From positions 1 to 37,687 of the forward strand of contig CALKDK010000049.1 of assembly GCA_938084055.1 (NCBI GenBank): DNA of 37,687 bases, given 5' to 3'. Positions 1-7,787 of this stretch are shown here, in pieces. The position numbers and the translations under genes are program-made. The notes beneath the pieces were generated by a model. It did no database searches. It had not been told where the DNA came from and saw only the letters and a program-made list of their open reading frames with translations. The first letter of the stretch is position 1, and each line of letters begins with the position of its first letter. Source of the stretch: an uncultured Luminiphilus sp. Lineage in GTDB: Bacteria > Pseudomonadota > Gammaproteobacteria > Pseudomonadales > Halieaceae.

Positions 1-401
1 GCAATGCCTTCCAGTGCGCTCCGGGTGACAATGGCACAGCCACTGGTGTCGTTGTAAATACCGGCGAAATAAAGCAGTTCACCCTGTAGATGGTGGAACC
101 AGGGTATTTTTCCTGCCGGCTGCCGCTGCCACTCGTACCAACCGTCGGCCAGTAAGACACAGCGCCGGGCTTTGCGAAACGAGGGCTTTTCCCTGAGAGT
201 TTCACTGCGGGCATTACTGATATGCATAGGCGTCCTGGCCCAGGGCGGCGAGTAATCCCAGGGCATCAGCCGGTGCTGATTGCGTTCGTCCCTAACCAGC
301 ACTGACGTCTGTGGCGCGATGTTATAGCGGTCCGCAGTCTGCAGGCCCAGATCCATGAGTTCCGGTCGTTGGGAAACCATCAGTGTGTAGCGGCCACACA
401 T
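1..401 (-). CDS. SOS response-associated peptidase (SRAP/YedK/HMCES family), 3' part missing
   Basis: SRAP proteins bind abasic sites in single-stranded DNA and form a protective covalent link through the Cys that follows Met1. The first 133 codons are present and the gene leaves the window at base 1. The protein begins MCGRYT, giving the catalytic Cys2, followed by NIAPQ (about residue 28), PWDYSPPWA, the NARSET motif (Asn of the active site), and ADGWYEWQR carrying the active-site Glu. The final conserved His would lie beyond the window. The ATG at 401 is fixed because Cys2 must follow it directly. The gene lies downstream of, and on the same strand as, the beta-oxidation genes, 258 bases away, so it is probably a separate unit. 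Family recognition is firm; the cellular role is inferred from the family. Confidence 0.93.
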   Translation of the reverse strand, partial: MCGRYTLMVSQRPELMDLGLQTADRYNIAPQTSVLVRDERNQHRLMPWDYSPPWARTPMHISNARSETLREKPSFRKARRCVLLADGWYEWQRQPAGKIPWFHHLQGELLYFAGIYNDTSGCAIVTRSALEGI

Positions 402-659
402 CAGAAGCTGCCGCTTGCCGTCTGTGCCATGGCCATCAAACAGTTCACCGCACGCTCACCTGCCTTTGCTGTCGTGGTCGGTGCTTAATGTACAACAAAG
501 GGCCGAACCGGTCGCAGGGATACAAAACAACCGGCAGTGCTGTTGCCACTGGGGTTCCCGCCACGGCGCATGCACGCCAAAGATCAGGGTCCGGCCCAGC
601 CCCTCAGGACCAGGCCAACAGCGGCGGTCTGTTGCAAGCAGCAACCGGCGCACTCGGAC
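402..659. other. Intergenic region between the beta-oxidation gene and the SRAP gene
   Basis: No convincing gene is seen. A short perfect dyad (CAACAG, 7-base loop, CTGTTG) at 616-634 lies just after the stop codon of the FadB-type gene. It has no T-tract on the minus strand, so it is at best a weak terminator or mRNA 3' structure. The promoter of the SRAP gene should lie in the lower half of this stretch, but I could not pick out clear -35 and -10 boxes. Confidence 0.4.
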
Positions 660-2807
660 TCAGGTGAAGAGTGCACCCTCTGCCAGCTTGGCACCCACAA
701 TTGCAGGGGCTTTGAAACGTTCACCGTAGGCCTCAGCCAGTTCATCACACCGGCCGATAAAACGCTCCAGGCCATAAGTGTTTACGAACTGGATAAGACC
801 ACCGGTCCAGACCGGCGCTCCAATACCCATTATCGACCCAATATTGCCGTCAGCCACCGTGCGCAGCACGCCTTCCTCAAGACAGCGCAGCGCTTCAATG
901 ACCTGGCGGAACAACATCCGATCCTTGGCATCCTGGTCGGGGATGGTCACCTCGGGTTGGTAGTAAATGTCCAGCAAAGGCGGCCAGATCTTGCGGCTGC
1001 CGTCTTCGCCATACTCGTAGAAGCCACCACCGTGGTAGCGCCCGCCGCGACCGTGCTCGCCGATCATGGTCCCGACCACAGAGCTCACGGCGGCGTTATC
1101 GCGACCGCTGGTGTCGATCCCCATTTCCTCCCAGGCCTCCTGAGCCTTGCGGGACAGCTCCAGGCTGACTTCATCGTAGACCTGCAGGGGCCCAACGGGC
1201 ATACCGACGGCCTTGCCCAGATTGTCGATCTTGACCGGGTGCATACCCTCGCTCAACAGCCGCACGCCTTCATCCAGGAAGGTGCCAAAGGTCCGGGAGG
1301 TAAAGAAGCCGAGGGAATCATTGACTACAATCGGGGTCTTCCTGATCTGCAGGGCGTAGTCGAAGGCCTTGGCCAGGGCTACATCACTGGTCTTCTCACC
1401 CATGATAATTTCCACCAGGGGCATCTTGTCCACGGGTGAGAAAAAGTGCACACCAATGAAGTTGGTAGCGTCACGGCTGGCCTCCGCGAGGCGGGTAATC
1501 GGCAGCGTGGAGGTATTGGAGCCCCAGACGCCGTCCTCGGACAAATATTCCTCGAGTTCTTGGGTAATCTGGTGCTTGAGCTTGATGTTCTCAAAAACAG
1601 CCTCAATGATCAGGTCGCAGCCCTGCAGCTGATCGTTGCTGGCTGTGGGCGTGATCAAGCCCAGCACCGCCTGGGCCTTCTCTTCGGTCATACGACCGCG
1701 CCCCACCCGTTTGGCCAACAGTTTCTCCGTGTATGCCTTACCCTTCTCTGCAGCCTCCTGGGAGATATCCTTGAGGATCACCTCAATGCCCGCCATCGCG
1801 GAAACATAGGCAATGCCCTGTCCCATCATGCCCGCACCCAGGACGCCAACCTTACGGGTTTTCTGAGGTGCTACGCCCTCAGGTCGCGACGCCCCTCCCG
1901 TGATCTGGTTCATCTGGAAGAAAAAGGTGTTGATCATATTTTTGGCCTGGGGAGTCAGGGCCAGATAAGTGAGACCTCGGCTCTCGATGCGCATAGCCGT
2001 TTCAAAATCCAAACGCATGGCGGCTACAGCAATATCAAGAATCTTGGCAGGGGCTGGCAAGAGGCCACGGGTCTTCTGCTGCAGCATGGCTGCCGCTACA
2101 GGGAGCATCTGTGCCACACCGGGGGAATTGGCATTGCCTCCGGGTATCTTGTAACCCTTGGTATCCCAGGGCTGGGTCATGGCAGCTTCGTCGTCACTGT
2201 GCGCCAGGATCCAGGATTTGGCTGCTGGTACCAGTTCCTCGAGGGTTTCCACAGAGGCATCAATCAAGCCGGATTCCTGCGCCTTTGCGGGGGCAACACG
2301 CTTGCCCTCAAGGAGGTATTCATTGGATGCCATAAGACCCATCAGATAAATCGCCTTAACAACACCACCACCGCCGGGGAGTAATCCCAAGGTGACCTCG
2401 GGGAAGCCCAGTTGGACCGACTTATCGCTCCAGGCCACGCGATGGTGACAGGCCAGCGCCAATTCGAGGCCGCCGCCCAGGGCGGCACCATTGATCGCAG
2501 CAGCCACGGGTACAGGCAATTTTTCAAGTCGTCGCATGACCGCCTTGGTGGCTTCCACACCCTGAAAAAACTCGTCCGACGTCTCCGGCGTGACCTGGCA
2601 CAGCATGTTGAGATCACCGCCGGCAAAAAATGTTTTTTTGGCAGAGGTCAGTACCACACCCGTCAGGCCCTGCTCCGTCTCGAGCCTGTCAATCGTGTCC
2701 GTGAGTAAAGGCAGGAATTCCGCACTCATGGAATTAACGGGGCCATCCATGTCCATGGTGACAGTGACGATACCTTCGGCATCTTTTTCGTAATTAAATC
2801 CAGTCAT
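660..2807 (-). CDS. FadB/FadJ-type 3-hydroxyacyl-CoA dehydrogenase / enoyl-CoA hydratase
   Basis: This is the multifunctional alpha subunit of fatty-acid beta-oxidation, acting in the cytoplasm with the thiolase encoded just upstream. It is 715 aa, the usual length for FadB/FadJ. The N-terminal crotonase domain shows FFAGGDL (oxyanion hole), GGGLEL with Glu115 and GFPEVTLGL with Glu137, the two catalytic acids. The dehydrogenase half starts near residue 319 with the NAD-binding stretch VGVLGAGMMGQG, then EAVFEN, SNTSTLPIT and GVHFFSPVDKMP with catalytic His454. The start at 2807 (MTGFNYEK) is preferred over an upstream in-frame ATG because it follows an AAGGA site and gives the normal N terminus. 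It lies 25 bases after the thiolase stop, so the two are surely co-transcribed. Whether it is the FadB or the FadJ paralogue cannot be settled here. Confidence 0.95.
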   Translation of the reverse strand: MTGFNYEKDAEGIVTVTMDMDGPVNSMSAEFLPLLTDTIDRLETEQGLTGVVLTSAKKTFFAGGDLNMLCQVTPETSDEFFQGVEATKAVMRRLEKLPVPVAAAINGAALGGGLELALACHHRVAWSDKSVQLGFPEVTLGLLPGGGGVVKAIYLMGLMASNEYLLEGKRVAPAKAQESGLIDASVETLEELVPAAKSWILAHSDDEAAMTQPWDTKGYKIPGGNANSPGVAQMLPVAAAMLQQKTRGLLPAPAKILDIAVAAMRLDFETAMRIESRGLTYLALTPQAKNMINTFFFQMNQITGGASRPEGVAPQKTRKVGVLGAGMMGQGIAYVSAMAGIEVILKDISQEAAEKGKAYTEKLLAKRVGRGRMTEEKAQAVLGLITPTASNDQLQGCDLIIEAVFENIKLKHQITQELEEYLSEDGVWGSNTSTLPITRLAEASRDATNFIGVHFFSPVDKMPLVEIIMGEKTSDVALAKAFDYALQIRKTPIVVNDSLGFFTSRTFGTFLDEGVRLLSEGMHPVKIDNLGKAVGMPVGPLQVYDEVSLELSRKAQEAWEEMGIDTSGRDNAAVSSVVGTMIGEHGRGGRYHGGGFYEYGEDGSRKIWPPLLDIYYQPEVTIPDQDAKDRMLFRQVIEALRCLEEGVLRTVADGNIGSIMGIGAPVWTGGLIQFVNTYGLERFIGRCDELAEAYGERFKAPAIVGAKLAEGALFT

Positions 2808-2832
2808 GTTTGTGACGTCCTTTTCCTGTGGC

Positions 2833-4041
2833 TCAAACGCGCTCAATAATGGTGGAAATACCCATGCCGCCGCCCACACAGAGTGACAACATGGCGCGCT
2901 TGGCATCCCGCCGCTCCAACTCGTCGAGCACGGTGCTGACCAGGCAGCCACCTGTGGCACCCAGGGGGTGACCCATGGCGATGGCGCCGCCATTGACATT
3001 GGTCACCTCAGCATCGAGATCAAGATCCTGCATGTAGCGCAGAACAACAGATGCGAAGGCCTCATTGATTTCCCAGAGATCGATATCGCCCTTGGTGAGT
3101 CCCGCCCGTTTGAGACACTTCATAGCCGCAGGCCCGGGTCCGGTCAGCATGATAATGGGGTCAGTGGCCAGAACCGCGGTGGCGACAATACGACCCCGTG
3201 GCTTGAGACCCAGATCCTTCGCAGCCCGCTCGCTGCCAATCAGTACAGCAGACGAGCCATCGACGATACCAGAGGAATTACCCGGCGTATGAACATGATT
3301 TATGCGGTCCAGTTCGGGATACTTGTTAATAATAATGTCATCAAATCCGAGCCCACCGTGCATTTCGAAGGAGGGCTTAAGCTTTGCCAGGCCCTCCATT
3401 GACGTCTGGGGCTTTATAAAATCATCGCGCTCCAAAATCGTAATGCCCACTTCATCCTTGACAGGGACAACAGAACCGTCGAACCAACCGCTGTCCCTCG
3501 CGTGCGCTGCGCGCCGCTGGGATTCGACCGCATAGGCATCCACATCATCGCGAGACCAACCAGCAAGTGTCGCGATGGTATCGGCACCGATTCCCTGGGG
3601 TACAAAACCTGTTTTCATCGAAAACCCCGGATCTGAACCCATCGCACCCCCGTTGGAGCCCATGGGTACCCGGGACATACATTCGATGCCCCCCGCCACG
3701 ACCAGATCTTCCCAACCGGATGCAACCTTTTGCGCCGCAATGTTCACGGCCTCAAGGCCTGAAGCGCAAAACCGATCAAGCTGCACCCCCGCCACGGATT
3801 CGTCCCAGTCAGCGTTCTGCACAATCATCTTTGCCACATCAGAACCCTGCTCACCAATGGGCGTGACACACCCCATCACCACATCGTCCACATAGGAAGT
3901 GTCCAGATCATGCCGGGCCTGCAGCGCCCTGAGCAGGCCACCACCCAGATCCACGGGCTTGACCTCGTAGAGCGTGCCGTCTTTCTTTCCCTTGCTCCGG
4001 GGGGTTCGAACAGCGTCATAAATGTAAGCAGTCGTTGTCAT
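2833..4041 (-). CDS. Acetyl-CoA C-acyltransferase (thiolase, FadA/FadI type)
   Basis: Thiolase cleaves 3-ketoacyl-CoA to acetyl-CoA and a shortened acyl-CoA, the last step of beta-oxidation. The 402-aa protein has the nucleophilic Cys92 in [10 protein letters not shown], the NEAFA motif, [15 protein letters not shown] with the active-site His, and the C-terminal CVGGGMGIS with the second catalytic Cys. The start at 4041 ([15 protein letters not shown]) is chosen because it follows a GGAG site and matches the family N terminus; the longer in-frame reading into upstream DNA adds an unlikely leader. It is the first gene of a two-gene operon with the FadB-type gene. Substrate chain length is not readable from sequence. 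Confidence 0.95.
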   Translation of the reverse strand: MTTTAYIYDAVRTPRSKGKKDGTLYEVKPVDLGGGLLRALQARHDLDTSYVDDVVMGCVTPIGEQGSDVAKMIVQNADWDESVAGVQLDRFCASGLEAVNIAAQKVASGWEDLVVAGGIECMSRVPMGSNGGAMGSDPGFSMKTGFVPQGIGADTIATLAGWSRDDVDAYAVESQRRAAHARDSGWFDGSVVPVKDEVGITILERDDFIKPQTSMEGLAKLKPSFEMHGGLGFDDIIINKYPELDRINHVHTPGNSSGIVDGSSAVLIGSERAAKDLGLKPRGRIVATAVLATDPIIMLTGPGPAAMKCLKRAGLTKGDIDLWEINEAFASVVLRYMQDLDLDAEVTNVNGGAIAMGHPLGATGGCLVSTVLDELERRDAKRAMLSLCVGGGMGISTIIERV

Positions 4042-4535
4042 AGTGTCTCCATGGGCGGCTACGCATCGGATTGGGGCTCGTCGTTTGCCTGCCATCGGCG
4101 GCGCGACTCAGCGGAAAAAAACTGGCGGGAAGAAAAACATACTCCAAGTTCAAACTCAAGCAGAACCGGCGCCAGGGATCTCCCCACTGCCAAGCCGGCG
4201 CACTGGGCAGCACCAATGATACCAGCGGCTCGGCGTCCGCCCCCCCCACCGAAATGGTGTTCCCCGGGCGCCGGGAAACAGTCTGACCTAACCGACAGTG
4301 CCAACGGAATTTTCTTGGCTTTGGGCGAGCCAAAGCCTTCGTATGAGAATCAAGCCCGCAACATCCAGTGGACGTCCCACAGGATACGCCGAAACCTGCA
4401 GTCCCCACCTTGTTACCCGAAGCAAGACATTGCAATCAGCCTGTAGCAACCGGCGTGCCGCCGGTTCATATCACCATCGTGATATGCTCTGGACTGCCTC
4501 CATCTAACCCCCACTTCCGCTGGCAGTGCGTGACC
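4042..4535. other. 494-base intergenic region upstream of the thiolase operon
   Basis: No gene with a plausible start, ribosome binding site and family resemblance is seen. The region should hold the promoter of the thiolase-fadB operon (reading leftward) and the 3' end of the LysR transcript. An A/T-richer patch near 4120-4165 is the most promoter-like part. It contains a GAGTTTGAAC-like half-site on the minus strand, reminiscent of fatty-acid repressor operators, but without its partner half. Two adjacent hairpins at 4448-4486 are listed separately. Confidence 0.4.
4448..4486. promoter_or_regulatory. Two adjacent perfect hairpins
   Basis: Two perfect inverted repeats abut each other. AACCGGC, a 5-base loop and GCCGGTT occupy 4448-4466. 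CATATCAC, CATC and GTGATATG occupy 4467-4486. Neither is followed by a T-run on either strand, so they are not ordinary intrinsic terminators. They lie downstream of the LysR stop (4536, minus strand) and about 400 bases upstream of the thiolase start. The AT-rich second dyad would suit a dimeric repressor; the role is unknown. Confidence 0.35.
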
Positions 4536-5459
4536 TCAGCCCATTGGGGTAACCGTATCGCCCAGGTCCCGGGCTATAACCGCTCGTATCTCGGCTCTGA
4601 GCTCCTGGTAGAACGATCGGGAGGGCGCGTGACGACGGTATAGAAAGGCATGCTCACGGAACAACCGCCCACCCCGCAAGGGCCGCACCCGCAACTCCTC
4701 AGGCCGGTGAATTTCACTGCGTACATACAGTGCAGGCAGGAAAGCCAGCCCCATACCCATAACAACCATCTGGCGCAGGGTGTCGAGGCTTGTGCCCTCG
4801 TAGTCGCTGTTGAGCCGCGCCCCGGCTCGCTCACAAATTCGTTCCACTTCACGACGCAGGGTATGTCGCTCATCCATGGCGAGAACCTCAAGTCCACTGA
4901 GATCACTTTCATTGAGGTCCCCTTTGAAGCCCACGTCCATTTCCACCGGGCTGGCCAGCAGGAGCGGTTCACGAAAAAGGGGCTCTCGGACGATAGTCTC
5001 AGGCACTCCGGCAATGGGACCAATGACCAGGTCAAAGTGGCCTTCCTCCAGACCACGCAATAGCATGTCGGGCACCTCCTCCCGCACGTGCAGGCGCAGC
5101 TGGCTGAAACGTTTGTGCAGGGTCGGCAATAAGCTGGGCAACAGGTAGGGGCCCAGTGTTTGCGGCACCCCAAGGCGATAGGTTGAATGGCTGTGATCGC
5201 TGCTCAGGTGTGCGCTCTCGACCAGGTTACGCCACTGTGCCAACAGCGCCTGGGCTTCGGGTAATAGGTTGCGCCCGGCAGGGGTCAGCAGGGTCGCGTT
5301 GCGGGTCCGCTCAAATAACACCACGCCGAGGACATCCTCTAGGGCTCGCAGCTGAACGGTCAGGGTCGGCTGGGTCACGCCAAGACGCTGGGCCGCCTGG
5401 CGCAGAGACCCGGCTTCTGAGATCGCAACGAAGTACTCAAGTTGTCGAAGTGAAGCCAC
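4536..5459 (-). CDS. LysR-family transcriptional regulator, OxyR-like without the peroxidatic Cys
   Basis: The protein has 307 aa. The N-terminal winged helix-turn-helix (residues 1-60: LRQLEYFVAISE, AAQRLGVTQPTLTVQL) and the effector domain follow the OxyR pattern closely (RLGVPQTLGPYLLP, then MDERHTLRREVERICERAG, GTSLDTLRQMVVMGMG and FLPALYV). In OxyR the peroxide-sensing pair lies in the stretch matching this second segment. Here the first Cys position is Thr200 (HTLRR, against HCLR in OxyR) and only the second, Cys209, is kept, so classical disulfide sensing of H2O2 should be impossible. The gene is divergent from the SulP/carbonic-anhydrase operon with a shared 163-base control region containing an ATAG-N7-CTAT box. 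I infer that it controls that operon in response to a metabolite or bicarbonate status rather than peroxide. Confidence 0.88.
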   Translation of the reverse strand: MASLRQLEYFVAISEAGSLRQAAQRLGVTQPTLTVQLRALEDVLGVVLFERTRNATLLTPAGRNLLPEAQALLAQWRNLVESAHLSSDHSHSTYRLGVPQTLGPYLLPSLLPTLHKRFSQLRLHVREEVPDMLLRGLEEGHFDLVIGPIAGVPETIVREPLFREPLLLASPVEMDVGFKGDLNESDLSGLEVLAMDERHTLRREVERICERAGARLNSDYEGTSLDTLRQMVVMGMGLAFLPALYVRSEIHRPEELRVRPLRGGRLFREHAFLYRRHAPSRSFYQELRAEIRAVIARDLGDTVTPMG

Positions 5460-5535
5460 CGTTCCAGTCCTCTCGCCTGCTGCACCACAGGGACCAGGAG
5501 GTCCCGCGTACCCAAATGTTGGGCGATATGCCTAT

Positions 5536-5550
5536 ATAGTGAAAATCTAT
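5536..5550. promoter_or_regulatory. LysR-type operator (OxyR-like ATAG-N7-CTAT box)
   Basis: ATAGTGAAAATCTAT is a perfect ATAG/CTAT dyad with 7 bases between and contains the T-N11-A core of LysR operators. It closely resembles half of the known OxyR consensus (ATAGnTnnnAnCTAT). It lies almost midway between the LysR start (5459, minus) and the SulP start (5623, plus). Direct copies of CGATATG flank it at 5524-5530 and 5570-5576. A second full OxyR half-site at the usual spacing is not seen. A TATATA at 5533-5538 (minus-strand -10 for the regulator) and TAAAAT at 5553-5558 (plus-strand -10) are possible promoter elements. Confidence 0.55.
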
Positions 5551-5622
5551 CATAAAATCCTAAAACCATCGATATGTGGTTGCACGTATAGTCCGCACCT
5601 TCCACTCCAATCGAGACCGGCC

Positions 5623-7254
5623 ATGCGTGCTGCCTACACATTCAACTTCAACCACCTGCGCGGTGATATCTACGGCGGCGTAACCGCGGGCGTGGTTGCC
5701 ATACCCCTCGCACTGGCCTTTGGCCTGGCCTCGGGCCTCGGGCCCATGGCCGGCATGTATGGCGCCATCATCGTCGGGTTCTTCGCGGCCTGGCTGGGTG
5801 GGACACCCACCAACGTCTCGGGTCCCACGGGGCCGATGGTCGTTGTCCTCGCGGGTTTGTTTGCCAGCTTATCCGGCAACGTCAGTCTCATCCTGACCGC
5901 CGTGGTACTCGCGGGTCTGTTCCAGATCGTCTTCGGCCTGATAAAGGTTGGGGATTTCATACGCTTGGTACCCTACCCAGTGGTATCGGGATTTATGAGT
6001 GGTATCGGCATCATCATCATCATCCTGCAACTCGATGCAACCGTTGGTCATATGGCACCTGCCGGAACAATATCGGCGCTCAAATACCTGCCCACTGCCC
6101 TGACCGACATCAATCTCTCAGCACTGATAGTGGCTGCGGTGACCCTGGGGGTGGTTTACAGCTGGCCAACAAGTTGGGGCAAGTACCTGCCTGCCGCGCT
6201 TGCTGCACTTATCGTCGGGACCCTACTGTCCCTATTCCTCGAGCCAGTACCGATCCTGGGTGAAATTCCCAGCGGACTGCCCGAATTCCACATACCTGTC
6301 TACGAGCAGGGCGCCATGATGCTGGTCATCGAAGCGGCGTTCATCCTCGCTGTTTTGGGTGCTATCGACAGTCTCCTGACCTCACTGGTGGCTGACAATA
6401 TGACCCGCACCCGCCACGACTCCAACCAGGAATTGATTGGCCAGGGTGTGGGCAATGCGGTAGCGGGTCTGTTTGGTGGTATCGCTGGAGCGGGGGCCAC
6501 CATGCGTACGGTGGTCAACATCCGCTCCGGTGGGCATACCAAGATATCTGGCATGATCCACTCTGTCGTGCTCGCGGCGATAGTTCTGGGCCTCGGCCCG
6601 ATAGCGTCATATATTCCCCACGCGGCCCTGGCGGGCGTCCTCATCAAGGTCGGCCTCGATATTATCGATTTCAGTTACCTGAGGAATGCGCACCGGGGTC
6701 CACGCTGGGACCTGGCGCTGATGGCGCTGGTTTTGGGGTTGACGGTGCTGGTTGACCTCATTACCGCTGTGGGTGCTGGCGTAGTGCTCGCCGCGCTCGC
6801 CTACGTGCGGCAGGTCGCCAAAAGCCAATTGGATGACCTTCTGTCGCGCCCCCTGACAGCGACCAGCGAGGAGGAGCAGGCGCTCCTCGAGGAACTCATT
6901 GATCGCGTCACAGTTTTCGAATTTGGCGGCCCATTGAGTTTCGGCGCCGCAGCCGACGTGGGGCATCATGTACGTGAGCGCTACAAAGATGACATGCACG
7001 CGATCATTTTGGACTTCCGGCGGGTCCCCTTCATGGATGTGTCGGCGGTGCGTGCCGTTGAGACCATCACCTGCGACGCCGAGCGCGCGGGCAAAAAGAT
7101 CTACATAACGGGTATGAGCGATGAAATCGCCGAAACCATCGTGGGCCTGGATGCCGATTGCTGCCTCAACCTTGAGCAGTCCCGCTTCGCAGAACGACTC
7201 ACGTTACTGCGTCAGTTACGCGATGAGTACAATAGCAAGCGGCAGGAAAAATAG
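5623..7254 (+). CDS. SulP-family anion transporter, BicA-like (probable Na+/bicarbonate)
   Basis: This 543-aa inner-membrane protein has a multi-helix SulP core (to about residue 420) and a C-terminal cytoplasmic STAS domain (about 430-540; FEFGGPLSFG, ILDFRRVPFMDVSAV). From memory of the cyanobacterial BicA transporter the resemblance is strong across the core: LRGDIYGGVTA, GGTPTNVSGPTGPM (Thr69), SGFMSGIGI, GAIDSLLTSLVADNMTRT (Asp249 and Thr253, at the sodium-site positions of BicA), LIGQGVGN and GGIAGAGATM. It is therefore more likely a bicarbonate than a sulfate carrier. The next gene looks like a carbonic anhydrase, which supports this. The ATG at 5623 is preferred over an in-frame GTG at 5539, which would add a non-conserved leader overlapping the operator. 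The annotation stays at family level if BicA identity is doubted. Confidence 0.9.
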   Translation: MRAAYTFNFNHLRGDIYGGVTAGVVAIPLALAFGLASGLGPMAGMYGAIIVGFFAAWLGGTPTNVSGPTGPMVVVLAGLFASLSGNVSLILTAVVLAGLFQIVFGLIKVGDFIRLVPYPVVSGFMSGIGIIIIILQLDATVGHMAPAGTISALKYLPTALTDINLSALIVAAVTLGVVYSWPTSWGKYLPAALAALIVGTLLSLFLEPVPILGEIPSGLPEFHIPVYEQGAMMLVIEAAFILAVLGAIDSLLTSLVADNMTRTRHDSNQELIGQGVGNAVAGLFGGIAGAGATMRTVVNIRSGGHTKISGMIHSVVLAAIVLGLGPIASYIPHAALAGVLIKVGLDIIDFSYLRNAHRGPRWDLALMALVLGLTVLVDLITAVGAGVVLAALAYVRQVAKSQLDDLLSRPLTATSEEEQALLEELIDRVTVFEFGGPLSFGAAADVGHHVRERYKDDMHAIILDFRRVPFMDVSAVRAVETITCDAERAGKKIYITGMSDEIAETIVGLDADCCLNLEQSRFAERLTLLRQLRDEYNSKRQEK

Positions 7255-7271
7255 GCACGCAACCGAACACC

Positions 7272-7300
7272 CCGCGCGCCAAAGTGTGTACTGGGCGCGG
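7272..7300 (+). promoter_or_regulatory. GC-rich hairpin between the SulP and carbonic anhydrase-like genes
   Basis: CCGCGC plus CC pairs with GG plus GCGCGG across one bulged G and a 12-base loop, in the 89-base spacer between the two genes. There is no T-run after it. It may act as an mRNA stabiliser or processing site that sets different levels of the two products. It is only an inferred structure. Confidence 0.35.
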
Positions 7301-7343
7301 ATCGAATTAACCCCACCCCATTGACTCACCAGGAGACTCAGCA

Positions 7344-7715
7344 ATGACCGAGCAAGACATCGTGCAATTATTCACCAACTGGAACGCGGCACTGCGAACC
7401 GGGGATCCCGACCAAGTCACCGCACTCTATGCGGCGGATGCGGTGCTCCTGCCCACAGTCTCCAACCAGGTCAGACACAATCACGCCGAAATCAGGGATT
7501 ACTTCGTACACTTTCTCGCCAAGCAGCCCCAGGGCGTGATTGATGAAGCCAATACCCGGCACCTGGCAGACGATCTGGCCAGCAATGCCGGGGTGTACAC
7601 CTTCACCTTTGGTGACGGCAACCAGGTGACAGCGCGATTCAGTTACCTGTACAAGCGTGTTGAGGGCGAGTGGAAAATACTCGAGCATCACAGCTCTGCT
7701 ATGCCCGAGGGTTAG
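7344..7715 (+). CDS. Iota-carbonic anhydrase-like protein (SgcJ/EcaC, CaMKII-association/NTF2 fold)
   Basis: This 123-aa single-domain protein is of the kind usually auto-annotated SgcJ/EcaC family oxidoreductase or DUF4440. Its marks are NWNAALRTGDP near the start, VLLPTVSN at 35-42, DYFVHFL, GVYTFTFGDG, QVTARFSYLYK and the C-terminal WKILEHHSSAMPE (His115, His116, Ser117, Ser118). The HHSS element and the VLLPTVSN pattern are what I recall for the bacterial iota-class carbonic anhydrases (COG4337), which interconvert CO2 and bicarbonate. No signal peptide is present, so it should act in the cytoplasm. It follows a BicA-like transporter and precedes a strong terminator, so the two form a bicistronic unit. 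An AGGAG site precedes the ATG. Enzymatic activity is inference; a ligand-binding NTF2-like role remains possible. Confidence 0.75.
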   Translation: MTEQDIVQLFTNWNAALRTGDPDQVTALYAADAVLLPTVSNQVRHNHAEIRDYFVHFLAKQPQGVIDEANTRHLADDLASNAGVYTFTFGDGNQVTARFSYLYKRVEGEWKILEHHSSAMPEG

Positions 7716-7749
7716 AACAGACTGGAAACGCCCATCCCCAAATCAATGG

Positions 7750-7774
7750 CCCCGCCCTACAGCGGGGTTTTTTT
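7750..7774 (+). terminator. Rho-independent terminator
   Basis: A perfect CCCCGC/GCGGGG stem with a 6-base loop is followed at once by seven T residues on the plus strand. It lies 35 bases after the stop of the carbonic anhydrase-like gene and ends the SulP operon before the convergent purK. Confidence 0.95.
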
Positions 7775-7787
7775 CACCCTGCAAGCG

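Noticed and set aside
537..2384. Long plus-strand open frames (537-1439 and 1446-2384) opposite the FadB-type gene
   Set aside because: They are antisense to a gene whose every motif is intact and contain no recognisable domain; they are frames left open by codon bias.
4126..4165. A fatty-acid repressor (PsrA/FadR-type) operator before the thiolase operon
   Set aside because: Only one half-site-like sequence is visible; the matching half at proper spacing is missing.
4574..5173. A 199-codon minus-strand frame inside the LysR gene
   Set aside because: It overlaps the regulator in another frame and its translation is rich in Cys, Trp and Arg without any family pattern.
6005..6030. ATC/CAT triplet run resembling a microsatellite
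   Set aside because: It encodes a conserved run of Ile in a SulP membrane helix and needs no other explanation.
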